A DNA stretch of 64,000 nt from Streptomyces sp. VRA16 Mangrove soil. Its GTDB lineage: Bacteria > Actinomycetota > Actinomycetes > Streptomycetales > Streptomycetaceae. Below, piece after piece: positions 17,165 through 27,775 of this stretch. The notes beneath the pieces are model-generated. The model worked only from the letters and a program-made list of their open reading frames with translations, ran no database searches and was not told the origin of the DNA. The translations under genes and the position numbers were made by a program. Position 1 is the stretch's first letter; each line of letters opens with the position of its first letter. The stretch spans positions 186,001-250,000 of the forward strand of contig NZ_JAFVLN010000005.1 of NCBI RefSeq assembly GCF_017377775.1, written 5' to 3'.

Positions 17165-19267
17165 TCAGCCGTTCGCGGGGCGGGTGAGGACGAGCAGGGT
17201 CCGGGGGTCGAGCCGGAGCGTGGCGTCGGCCTTGTGCTCCGTCTCGTCCGGCATCTCGTCGGGGTTCGCGGTGTCGATCCGGGTGGTCCACGACTGTCCG
17301 TACGACGCGTCGGGCAACCGGAACTCCACCGGCTGCCAGCCGAAGTTGAGGAGCAGGAGGAACGAGTCGTCCACGACGCGGTCCCCGTCGCCGTCGGGTT
17401 CGAGGATCGCGCAGCCGTTGAGGAAGACGGTCAGCGCGTGTGCGTTCGGGTCGTTCCAGTCGTCCTCGGTCATGGTGGCGGCATCGGGGCGCAGCCAGCC
17501 CACGTCCGGCAGGCCCGGTCCGCTGTCGGGTGCCGCCTGCCCTCGGAAGAACCGGCGCCGGCGCAGCACGGGATGGTCCGCGCGCAGGGCGCCGAGGGTG
17601 CGGGTGAAGTCGAGCAGTGCCGAGCGTGTGTCGTCGAGGTCCCAGTCGACCCAGGTCAGCTCGCTGTCCTGGCAGTAGGCGTTGTTGTTGCCCCGCTGGG
17701 TGCGGCCGAGCTCGTCGCCGTGGGCGAGCATGGGGATGCCCTGGGACAGCAGTAGCGTGGCCAGCAGGTTGCGTTGTTGCCTGGCGCGCAGCGCGAGGAC
17801 GTCCGGATCGTCCGTCGGCCCCTCGACGCCGCAGTTCCAGGACCGGTTCGTGCTCTCGCCGTCCCGGTTGTCCTCGCCGTTGTCCTCGTTGTGCTTGTCG
17901 TTGTACGAGACGAGGTCGCGCAGCGTGAAGCCGTCATGGGCCGTGATGAAGTTGACGCTCGCCCGGGGGCGGCGCCGGTCGCGCTGGTAGAGGTCGGCCG
18001 ATCCGGTGAGCCGGGCCGCGAACTCGCCCAGGGTGCCCGTACGGGCCCGCCACACGTCCCTGACGCAGTCGCGGTACTTGCCGTTCCACTCGGACCACTG
18101 CGGCGGGAAGTTGCCCACCTGATAGCCGCCGTCGCCGAGGTCCCAGGGTTCGGCGATCAGCTTGACGCGGCTGACCACGGGGTCCTGCTGGATGAGGTCG
18201 AAGAAGGCCGACAGCCGGTCCACCTCGTGGAACTGGCGGGCCAGCGTGGCCGCGAGGTCGAAGCGGAAGCCGTCCACATGACATTCGGTGACCCAGTACC
18301 GCAGCGAGTCCATGAGCAGTTGCAGGACGTTGGGGTGGCGCATCAGCAGACTGTTGCCGGTGCCCGTCGTGTCGTAGTAGCGGCTGAAGTCGTCGTCGGC
18401 GAGCCGGTAGTACGAGGCGTTGTCGATGCCGCGGAACGACAGCGTGGGGCCGTTCTCGTTGCCCTCGGCCGTGTGGTTGTAGACCACGTCGAGAATGACT
18501 TCGAGCCCCGCCGCGTGCAGCGCGCGCACCATGTCCTTGAACTCGGTGACCTGTTCGCCGAGGGTGCCGTGGGCGGCGTAGGCGTGATGGGGCGCGAAGA
18601 AGCCGATGGTGTTGTAGCCCCAGTAGTTGGACAGTCCGCGGTCGCGCAGGAAGCCGTCCTGGACGAACTGGTGCACCGGGAGCAGTTCGACCGCGGTCAC
18701 CTTCAGCGAGGTGAGGTGGTCGAGCACGGCCGGGGTGGCGAGACCGGCGTAGGTGCCGCGCAGCGCCTGCGGGACCTCCGGGTGCCGCGCGGTCAGACCA
18801 CGTACGTGTGTCTCGTAGATGACGGTGTCGGCGTAGGCGTGGCAGGGCGGGGTGTCGTCGGCCCAGTCGTAGGCCGGGTCGACGACCACGCCGCACAGCC
18901 CCTGCCCGTCGGCGCCGGCGCTGCCGGTACGGTCGTGGACGGCCTTGGCGTAGGGGTCGAGCAGCAGGATGTCGGGGTCGCAGCGGTGCCCCGAGGCCGG
19001 TTCCCACGGCCCGTGGACCCGGTACGCGTACTGCTGGGGCGGTGCGATGCCGGGGACGTAGCCGTGCCACACGGTTCCGTCGACCTCGGGCAGCGCGATC
19101 GTGTGCTCGGTGCCGTCGGGGTCGAGCAGGATCAGGTCCACGCGCTCGGCCACGGCGCTGAACAGGGCGAAGTTCGTGCCGTGGCCGTCGTAGGTCGCCC
19201 CGAGGGGATAGGGGCGGCCGCCGCGGGCGCGTACCGGTGTCCCGGACGACGCTCGTCGTGCGGTCAC
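17165..19267 (-). CDS. glgX: Glycogen debranching enzyme GlgX
   Basis: It has 700 residues. A CBM48-like N-terminal domain (YPLGATYDGHGTNFALFSA) is followed by a GH13 barrel: VIYETHVRGLT, DVVYNHTAEG, HVDGFRFDLA (nucleophile Asp), LIAEPWDLG (acid/base Glu) and FITAHDGFTL. The order and motifs fit GlgX/TreX isoamylases, which hydrolyse alpha-1,6 branches in glycogen. It starts with GTG at 19267, overlapping the stop of the upstream HATPase-like gene by GTGA, so translation is coupled. It lies divergent to the glgE operon and probably trims the polymer made there. Confidence 0.95.
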   Translation of the reverse strand: MTARRASSGTPVRARGGRPYPLGATYDGHGTNFALFSAVAERVDLILLDPDGTEHTIALPEVDGTVWHGYVPGIAPPQQYAYRVHGPWEPASGHRCDPDILLLDPYAKAVHDRTGSAGADGQGLCGVVVDPAYDWADDTPPCHAYADTVIYETHVRGLTARHPEVPQALRGTYAGLATPAVLDHLTSLKVTAVELLPVHQFVQDGFLRDRGLSNYWGYNTIGFFAPHHAYAAHGTLGEQVTEFKDMVRALHAAGLEVILDVVYNHTAEGNENGPTLSFRGIDNASYYRLADDDFSRYYDTTGTGNSLLMRHPNVLQLLMDSLRYWVTECHVDGFRFDLAATLARQFHEVDRLSAFFDLIQQDPVVSRVKLIAEPWDLGDGGYQVGNFPPQWSEWNGKYRDCVRDVWRARTGTLGEFAARLTGSADLYQRDRRRPRASVNFITAHDGFTLRDLVSYNDKHNEDNGEDNRDGESTNRSWNCGVEGPTDDPDVLALRARQQRNLLATLLLSQGIPMLAHGDELGRTQRGNNNAYCQDSELTWVDWDLDDTRSALLDFTRTLGALRADHPVLRRRRFFRGQAAPDSGPGLPDVGWLRPDAATMTEDDWNDPNAHALTVFLNGCAILEPDGDGDRVVDDSFLLLLNFGWQPVEFRLPDASYGQSWTTRIDTANPDEMPDETEHKADATLRLDPRTLLVLTRPANG

Positions 19268-19752
19268 GAAGCCCGGCCCGCGCCGAGGCCGGCCGGCACG
19301 GGGACGGCGGCCGGCAGCAGCCGTGCTTCGCTCGCCGTGGGCATCGGCCGCTTGGGCACGAGGACCTCACGGTCCCCGGTGCGGCTGCGCAGCGAGAACC
19401 AGACGATCCGCTGGGCGTTCTGCACGCAGCTGCCCCAGCCGTCGCTCATGGCCGCGATCTGCGACGAGCACCGCAGCGGGAGTCCGTGGGCGGGCGCGGT
19501 GGCCGTGCCCTCGTAGGACACCGCGCTGATGAGATGCTGCCCGGTCCACCACGCCTCGATCTCGACGCGGGTCTCGGCAGAGCCCTCGACGGCGAGTTCC
19601 AGAAGCAGGCCGAGGCCACGGGTGGCGGAACCGGCCAGTCGTTGAAGGCCCCAGTAGCGCAGGTGCGCGGCCATGATCCGCTGGACCTGTCCGACCCGTT
19701 CGGGGGCCGGCTCCACCGTGACGTGGTAGTAGCGGGGCGTTTCGTGAAGCAT
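19264..19752 (-). CDS. HATPase-like (anti-sigma-kinase-type) protein coupled to glgX
   Basis: It has 162 residues. The N-terminal half follows the RsbW-like layout found widely in Streptomyces: PERVGQVQRIMAAHLRYWGL, LGLLLELAVEGSAETRVEIE, HLISAVSYEG. The N box usually reads ELVTNAVRHA; here ELAVEGSAE lacks the Asn that binds Mg-ATP, so kinase activity is doubtful. The C-terminal third is Pro/Ala-rich. It overlaps glgX by 4 nt. It may be a degenerate regulatory partner of the glycogen locus; this is inference. Confidence 0.6.
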   Translation of the reverse strand: MLHETPRYYHVTVEPAPERVGQVQRIMAAHLRYWGLQRLAGSATRGLGLLLELAVEGSAETRVEIEAWWTGQHLISAVSYEGTATAPAHGLPLRCSSQIAAMSDGWGSCVQNAQRIVWFSLRSRTGDREVLVPKRPMPTASEARLLPAAVPVPAGLGAGRAS

Positions 19753-20038
19753 GATTCTCGCTCCTCACCGCGGGCCCACGATCCGTCGCCTCGGACGTCC
19801 CGTTCGCACGGAGGGTGAGCAGGGACCGCTTGAGAGTCACTGGCCAGCGTGAGCGCATTACTCCATTCGTGCAACCGGAGCGTGGTCGACCGGCGACGTT
19901 CGGTTCAACAGGACGAATCGGCAAGGGCGCCGCACCATGGGTGAGGGAGCGCCGGATGGTGACGGCGCGATTCCGCTCCGTGAACGGTGGACGGGCCGAC
20001 AGGTCCGGCGTCGCGGAGCTCCGGAGGTCCGAAGGCCG

Positions 20039-20281
20039 ATGACGCCGAACACGTCGCGTGCCGCCGGTGAACTCGACCGGTGCCTGGCGCGGTACCGCCT
20101 GTGGGAACGCCGCTTCCTGGCGCGTCCGGCCGACCCTCCGACCCACAGCGCTTTCGTACGGGCCGTCGCGGATCTGTGCCGGGCCACCGGTGAACGGTGC
20201 GGCAGGGAAGCCGCGCAGGCCGCCGAGGCGGCCGCACGTCCGCGGCCCCCGGTGCTCGACTCGCGAGGTGACACGTCATGA
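20039..20281 (+). CDS. Small DUF5133-like protein preceding glgE
   Basis: It has 80 residues and is entirely helical: LDRCLARYRLWERRFLARPA and LCRATGERCGREAAQAAEAA, the pattern of DUF5133 small proteins in Streptomyces. Its TGA overlaps the ATG of glgE (ATGA), so it is the first gene of the operon and translationally coupled. Role unknown; it could be a small regulator of the pathway or of expression. Confidence 0.65.
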   Translation: MTPNTSRAAGELDRCLARYRLWERRFLARPADPPTHSAFVRAVADLCRATGERCGREAAQAAEAAARPRPPVLDSRGDTS

Positions 20282-22251
20282 CCGCCGTGTACGAGCGTGG
20301 TGTCCCGCTGTCCGTCGAGGACGTGCGCCCCGCCGTCGACGGTGGCAGGCGTGCGGCCAAGTCCGTGGTGGGAGAGGTGTTCCCGGTCTCCGCCCTGGTC
20401 TTCGTCGAGGGCCATTCCGTCCTCGGTGCCGAGGTCGTGCTGTGCGATCCCGAGGGGCGCGAGACGGGTCCGTGGCCGATGACGGAGTCCGCTCCGGGAA
20501 CGGACCGGTGGAGCGCCGAGGTCGGCGCCGACGCGCCGGGCCGTTGGACGTACCGCGTTCGCGCGTGGAGCGACCCCGTGGCCACATGGAGGCGGGACGC
20601 CGCCGTGAAGGTGTCCGCCGGGGTGGACTGCGAGCACACCCTCGAAGAGGGCGCCGTGCACCTGGAGGGCGCACGGGCGCGCCTCACCGACCCGCGGGCG
20701 CGTGCCGCCGTGCAGGAGGCGCTGACCGCTCTGGGGGATGCGACCCTCAGCCCGCACGAACGCATGAACGCCGTGTGTTCGGCGGCAGTTCGGGCCGCTC
20801 TGGAGGCCGTCCCCGTACGCGAGAGGCTCACCGAGAGCCGGGAGCTGCCGTTGCTGGTGGAGCGGGAGCGGGCGCTGTACGGCTCCTGGTACGAGTTCTT
20901 CCCGCGCTCGGAGGGCGCCCTCGTCGAACCCGGCAGACGGCCCGTCAGCGGCACCTTCGCCACCGCGGCCCGGCGCCTGCCGGCCATCGCGGAGATGGGC
21001 TTCGACGTCGTCTACCTGCCGCCGATCCACCCCATCGGGACGACCTTCCGCAAGGGCCCGGACAACGCGCTGTCCGCAGGCCCGCACGACGTGGGTGTCC
21101 CGTGGGCGGTGGGTTCACCGGAGGGCGGTCACGACGCGATCCATCCGGATCTGGGCACGCTCGACGACTTCGACGCGTTCGTGGCGCGAGCCACGGAGCT
21201 GGGCCTGGAAGTGGCCCTGGACTTCGCGCTGCAGTGCTCGCCCGACCATCCGTGGGTGGACAAGCACCCGGACTGGTTCCATCACCGCCCCGACGGCACG
21301 ATCGCGTACGCCGAGAACCCGCCGAAGAAGTACCAGGACATCTATCCGATCGCCTTCGACCAGGACATGCCGGGCCTGATCGCCGAGACGACCCGGATCC
21401 TGCGGCACTGGATGGCGCACGGCGTCCGCATCTTCCGCGTCGACAACCCGCACACGAAACCGGTCGTGTTCTGGGAGCAGGTCATCGCGGACATCAACCG
21501 CGCCGACCCCGATGTCATCTTCCTGGCGGAGGCGTTCACCCGCCCGGCGATGATGCGCACCCTCGCCGAGATCGGATTCCAGCAGTCGTACACGTACTTC
21601 ACCTGGCGCAATTCGAAGCAGGAACTCACGTACTACGTCAAGGAGTTGACGCAGGAGACGGCTGCTGTTCTCCGACCGAACTTCTTCGCGAACACCCCTG
21701 ACATCCTGCCCGAGTTCCTGCAGCACGGCGGCCGTCCCGCCTTCGAACTCCGCGCGGTCCTCGCCGCGACCCTCTCCCCCTCCTGGGGCGTCTACAGCGG
21801 ATACGAACTCTGCGAGAACATTCCGCTCCGTCCGGGCGGCGAGGACTACCTCCGTTCCGAGAAGTACGAACTCCGGCCGCGGGACTGGGAGTCGGCGGCG
21901 CGCGAGGGACGGACGATCGCCCCTCTGCTCGCGGCGCTCAACGACGTCAGGCGACGCAGCCCCGCGCTGCGGCAACTGCGTGACGTGCACTTCCATCACG
22001 CCGACAACGACGCGGTGATCGCGTACTCGAAGCGCAGTGGTTCGAACACGGTTCTGGTGGTCGTGAACCTCGACCCGCACCACACCCAGGAGGCGACGGT
22101 CCGACTCGATCTCGAAGCCCTGGGGCTCGCACCCGGCGCGGTCTTCCGCGTGCGCGACGAACTGTCGGGCGACATCTATCACTGGAATGACACGAACTTT
22201 GTGCGGCTGACGCCGGGCACGGCGCCCGCGCACCTTCTGACCATCGGTTGA
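20278..22251 (+). CDS. glgE: Alpha-1,4-glucan:maltose-1-phosphate maltosyltransferase
   Basis: It has 657 residues, the normal length. GlgE (GH13_3) transfers maltosyl units from maltose-1-phosphate to growing alpha-1,4-glucan. An N-terminal beta domain and helical insert precede the barrel. The nucleophile Asp389 is in FRVDNPHTKP and the acid/base Glu418 is in FLAEAFTRP; their 29-residue spacing is as in Streptomyces GlgE. LYGSWYEFFPRSEGA and TIRKGPDN-like (TTFRKGPDN) segments are also family-specific. It is coupled to the small gene upstream and followed after 53 bp by treS. Confidence 0.97.
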   Translation: MTAVYERGVPLSVEDVRPAVDGGRRAAKSVVGEVFPVSALVFVEGHSVLGAEVVLCDPEGRETGPWPMTESAPGTDRWSAEVGADAPGRWTYRVRAWSDPVATWRRDAAVKVSAGVDCEHTLEEGAVHLEGARARLTDPRARAAVQEALTALGDATLSPHERMNAVCSAAVRAALEAVPVRERLTESRELPLLVERERALYGSWYEFFPRSEGALVEPGRRPVSGTFATAARRLPAIAEMGFDVVYLPPIHPIGTTFRKGPDNALSAGPHDVGVPWAVGSPEGGHDAIHPDLGTLDDFDAFVARATELGLEVALDFALQCSPDHPWVDKHPDWFHHRPDGTIAYAENPPKKYQDIYPIAFDQDMPGLIAETTRILRHWMAHGVRIFRVDNPHTKPVVFWEQVIADINRADPDVIFLAEAFTRPAMMRTLAEIGFQQSYTYFTWRNSKQELTYYVKELTQETAAVLRPNFFANTPDILPEFLQHGGRPAFELRAVLAATLSPSWGVYSGYELCENIPLRPGGEDYLRSEKYELRPRDWESAAREGRTIAPLLAALNDVRRRSPALRQLRDVHFHHADNDAVIAYSKRSGSNTVLVVVNLDPHHTQEATVRLDLEALGLAPGAVFRVRDELSGDIYHWNDTNFVRLTPGTAPAHLLTIG

Positions 22252-22304
22252 GTCAGGAAAAGAGCTCTTCCGGAACGGCATGATCCGAACGAGGGAGAAC
22301 CCTC

Positions 22305-24041
<1,737 letters not shown>

Positions 24042-24045
24042 CGCC

Positions 24046-25386
24046 ATGAACTCGACTCTGGCCGAAATGGACGGCGTGCGGTCGCTGGTGCTCGGCTCCT
24101 CCCTCACCGAGCTGCTGCGGCGCTGGCTGCCCGGACAGCGCTGGTACAGCGGCTCCGGGCACCGCATCACCGATGTGTCGGTGGCGGCCGCGACCGAACT
24201 GGCTCCGGACTGCTTCCATCTGCTGATCCGCGTGCAGGAGAGCACCGAAAGGGACGCCGCTCACTACCAGTTGGTGCTGGGCGCGACCCGCACTCCCCCG
24301 CCGCGGCTGCGACACTGCGTCGTGGGTCGCGTCGACGGACCCGACGGACATGAACTGGTGGTCTACGACGCGGTCCACGACCACCGGGTGGCGGTCCTGC
24401 TGCTGGACCGGATCCGGCGCGGCGGGACGACAGGACATCTCCACTTCGAGTCCTTCCCCCGCTCAGCGGTCCCCGCGGGCCTCACGCCGCGGGTCGTGAG
24501 CACCGAGCAGTCCAACACCTCGATCGTGTACGGCGATCAGCTCATCCTCAAGCTGTTCCGCCGCGTACAACGGGGCACCAACCCGGACCTGGAGGTGCCG
24601 ACCGCCCTGTCGCGCTCCGGTTATCCGTGGGTGCCCGCGCCGTCGGCCTGGTTCTGCACGACGGTCCCGTTCTGGGCGACGCTCGGCATGGTCCAGCCCT
24701 TCATCTCCGGGGCCGTGGACGGCTGGACGCTGGCCCTGAACCCGGCGACCGCGCGGGACGGCTTCGTCGAGCAGGCCCACCACCTGGGCCGTACGACCGG
24801 TGAGCTGCACATGGCCCTCGCCTCGGCGTTCCCCACCCGTCCGCCCACTCCCCACCATCTGCCGCGGCTGGCGGAGGAGATGACGCGGCGCCTCGTCCAC
24901 GCTGCCGCGGCGGTCCCGGCCCTGAGCCGGCACAGCCCTGCCCTGCGGGACATCTTCGCGGTCGCGTCCGAAGCGGGTGACGACCTGCCGTTGCAGCGCA
25001 TCCACGGCGATCTGCACCTCGGGCAGGTCCTGTGGGCGCGCGGCCGATGGCACGTCGTGGACTTCGAGGGCGAACCCTCGCAGCCGATGGCCGAGCGGTG
25101 CGCGGACCGTTCACCGATGCGGGACATCGTCGGCATGCTGCGGTCGTTCGACTACGCCGGCCACATGGGTCGCGGCGCACATCCGGACTGGGCCGACCGA
25201 TGCAGGACCGCGTTCTGCGCGGGCTACGGCGAGGCGGGTGGCTTCGATCCCCTCGCGGCAGAACCTCTGTTGCGTGCGTACGAGGCGGACCGTGCCGTCT
25301 ACGAAGTGCTGTACGAGGCGTCCCACCGGCCGGACTGGACCGCTGTGCCCCTGCGGGCGGTCGCCCGTCTGACGTCGGCGCGCTGA
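24046..25386 (+). CDS. pep2: Maltokinase (Pep2/Mak)
   Basis: It has 446 residues. It phosphorylates maltose with ATP to maltose-1-phosphate, the GlgE donor. The N-terminal lid contains WLPGQRWYSGSG; the kinase fold has STEQSNTSIVYGDQLILKLF, the catalytic loop His320-Gly-Asp322 in RIHGDLHLGQV and the metal-binding Asp339 in VVDFEGEPSQP. It starts 5 nt after treS, so the two are coupled. In many actinobacteria TreS and Pep2 form a complex. Its codon style is uniform, unlike treS and glgB on either side. Confidence 0.95.
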   Translation: MNSTLAEMDGVRSLVLGSSLTELLRRWLPGQRWYSGSGHRITDVSVAAATELAPDCFHLLIRVQESTERDAAHYQLVLGATRTPPPRLRHCVVGRVDGPDGHELVVYDAVHDHRVAVLLLDRIRRGGTTGHLHFESFPRSAVPAGLTPRVVSTEQSNTSIVYGDQLILKLFRRVQRGTNPDLEVPTALSRSGYPWVPAPSAWFCTTVPFWATLGMVQPFISGAVDGWTLALNPATARDGFVEQAHHLGRTTGELHMALASAFPTRPPTPHHLPRLAEEMTRRLVHAAAAVPALSRHSPALRDIFAVASEAGDDLPLQRIHGDLHLGQVLWARGRWHVVDFEGEPSQPMAERCADRSPMRDIVGMLRSFDYAGHMGRGAHPDWADRCRTAFCAGYGEAGGFDPLAAEPLLRAYEADRAVYEVLYEASHRPDWTAVPLRAVARLTSAR

Positions 25387-25428
25387 CCCCGGCTGCCCGG
25401 CCCGCTTCGATCCCCCGCAAGGAGCACC

Positions 25429-27720
25429 ATGAGTGTCCATGTCGCCCCGGCCCCCGCCCCGCTCGCGCGCCGCTCCGCTCACGCCGCAGCGGACATCGAC
25501 CCGGCCGTCCGGGTCCGCCTGGTGGACGGGGCGTTCCACGACCCGCACGCGGTGCTGGGCAGTCATCCTGTGCCGGGCGGGGTCGTCGTGCGCTGTCTGC
25601 GGCCGGGCGCGGACAGCGTGGAGGTGCGGACCGACGACGCGGTGTGGGTCCTGCCCCACACGGGGGACGGCCTGTTCGCGGGCCGGATTCCCATGGCGCC
25701 CGGCGCACCCTACCGGCTCCGGACCGGATACCCGGAGGCTGCCGTGGAGCAGGACGACCCGTACCGATTCCTGCCCGCCCTGGGCGAGTTGGATCTGCAT
25801 CTGATCGGTGAGGGCCGCCACGAGGAGCTGTGGACGGCGCTCGGCGCCCACGTCATGGAGCACCAAGGGGTGCTCGGGACACGGTTCACGGTGTGGGCGC
25901 CGCGCGCACTCGGTGTCCGCGTGGTCGGCACCTTCACGTGCTGGGACGGTGCGGCCACGCCCATGCGTTCCCTCGGGCGTTCCGGTGTCTGGGAGTTGTT
26001 CGTGCCCGGCATCGGCGAGGGCGAGCTGTACAAGTACGAGATCATCGGGCCCGACGGCACACGCCGCCAGCATGCGGATCCCCTGGCACGCGGCACCGAG
26101 AAGCCGCCGGCGACCGCGTCCGTCGTACACGTCTCGCACCACTCCTGGCAGGACACGCAGTGGATGGAGCGGCGCGGTGAACGCCCCGTCCACCAGGCCC
26201 CGTTCTCGGTCTACGAGGTCCATCTGCCGTCCTGGCGCCCCGGTCTCACCTACCGCCAGCTCGCCGAGCAACTCCCCGCCTACCTCACCGACTTGAACTT
26301 CACCCACGTGGAACTGCTACCGGTGGCCGAGCACCCCTTCGGCGGCTCCTGGGGCTACCAGGTCACCGGCTTCTACGCCCCCACCGCCCGCCTGGGCACC
26401 CCCGACGACTTCAAACACCTCATCGACACACTCCACCAGGCCGGCATCGGCGTCCTGATGGACTGGGTCCCCGCCCACTTCCCGCGCGACGACTGGGCCC
26501 TGGCCGAGTTCGACGGCCGCCCCCTGTACGAACACGAGGACCCACTGCGCTCCGCCCACCCCGACTGGGGCACCCTCGAATTCGACTACGGACGCCGCGA
26601 AGTCCGCAACTTCCTCGTCGCCAACGCCCTGTACTGGTGCGAGGAGTTCCACATCGACGGCCTGCGCGTCGACGCCGTCGCCTCCATGCTCTACCTCGAC
26701 TACTCACGCGAGGAGGGCCAATGGACCCCCAACCAGTTCGGCGGCCGGGAGAACCTCGACGCCGTCGACTTCCTCCAGGAGATGAACGCCACCCTCTACC
26801 GCCGGGTACCCGGCGTCGTCACCGTCGCCGAGGAATCCACCGCCTGGGACGGCGTCACCCGCCCCACCCACCACACCGGCCCCGCCGGCTTCGGCGGCCT
26901 CGGCTTCGGCCTCAAATGGAACATGGGCTGGATGCACGACTCCCTCGACTACATCAGCCACGAACCCGTACACCGCAAGTACCACCACAACGAGATGACC
27001 TTCTCCATGGTGTACGCCTACAGCGAGAACTACGTCCTGCCCATCTCCCACGACGAAGTCGTCCACGGCAAACGCTCCCTCGTCTCCAAAATGCCCGGCG
27101 ACTGGTGGCAACAACGCGCCAACCACCGCGCCTACCTCGGCTTCATGTGGGCCCACCCCGGCAAACAACTCCTCTTCATGGGCCAGGAATTCGCCCAGGG
27201 CGCCGAATGGTCCGAAGCCCACGGCCCCGACTGGTGGCTCCTCGACCCCGCCTACGGAGCCGAGGCCGACCACCGCGGAGTACGCGACCTCGTCCGCGAC
27301 CTGAACCACGTCTACCGCGACGCACCCGCCCTGTGGGAACGCGACACCGACCCCGCCGGATTCTCCTGGGTCATCGGCGACGCCGCCGAGGACAACGTCT
27401 TCGCCTTCCTGCGCCACGCCGCCGACGGCACCCCCCTGCTCGCCGTCTCCAACTTCTCCCCCGTCATCCGCCACGAGTACCGGCTCGGCGTCCCCGACGA
27501 CATCCCCGCCTGGCACGAAGTCCTCAACACCGACCAGGCCCGCTACGGCGGCGGCGACGTCACCAACCCCGGCGCACTCCCCCGCACACCGGTCCCCTGC
27601 CACGGTCGCCGTGCGTCGATCGCCCTGTCCCTGCCGCCCCTGGCCACGGTCTGGCTGGTGCCCACAGCACTGGCTCACCCGAGAGGTGCCGAGTTCACCG
27701 TCGCCGCGCACCTCCCTTGA
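25429..27720 (+). CDS. glgB: 1,4-alpha-glucan branching enzyme
   Basis: It has 763 residues. An N-terminal extension and CBM48-like domain (TRFTVWAPRALGVRVVGTFT) precede the GH13_9 barrel: VYEVHLPSWR, nucleophile Asp415 in GLRVDAVASMLY, Glu468 in VTVAEESTAW and the diagnostic SHDEVVHGK. It introduces alpha-1,6 branches into the polymer made by GlgE. From about 26260 to 27590 codon third positions are almost all C, whereas residues 1-275 and the last ~40 residues look native. A convergent sigma-factor gene follows after 55 bp. Confidence 0.96.
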   Translation: MSVHVAPAPAPLARRSAHAAADIDPAVRVRLVDGAFHDPHAVLGSHPVPGGVVVRCLRPGADSVEVRTDDAVWVLPHTGDGLFAGRIPMAPGAPYRLRTGYPEAAVEQDDPYRFLPALGELDLHLIGEGRHEELWTALGAHVMEHQGVLGTRFTVWAPRALGVRVVGTFTCWDGAATPMRSLGRSGVWELFVPGIGEGELYKYEIIGPDGTRRQHADPLARGTEKPPATASVVHVSHHSWQDTQWMERRGERPVHQAPFSVYEVHLPSWRPGLTYRQLAEQLPAYLTDLNFTHVELLPVAEHPFGGSWGYQVTGFYAPTARLGTPDDFKHLIDTLHQAGIGVLMDWVPAHFPRDDWALAEFDGRPLYEHEDPLRSAHPDWGTLEFDYGRREVRNFLVANALYWCEEFHIDGLRVDAVASMLYLDYSREEGQWTPNQFGGRENLDAVDFLQEMNATLYRRVPGVVTVAEESTAWDGVTRPTHHTGPAGFGGLGFGLKWNMGWMHDSLDYISHEPVHRKYHHNEMTFSMVYAYSENYVLPISHDEVVHGKRSLVSKMPGDWWQQRANHRAYLGFMWAHPGKQLLFMGQEFAQGAEWSEAHGPDWWLLDPAYGAEADHRGVRDLVRDLNHVYRDAPALWERDTDPAGFSWVIGDAAEDNVFAFLRHAADGTPLLAVSNFSPVIRHEYRLGVPDDIPAWHEVLNTDQARYGGGDVTNPGALPRTPVPCHGRRASIALSLPPLATVWLVPTALAHPRGAEFTVAAHLP

Positions 27721-27775
27721 ACCGGACAAGCGCACGGCAGACGGACTCCTCGGCCCTGCCGTCCCGGCGACATGG

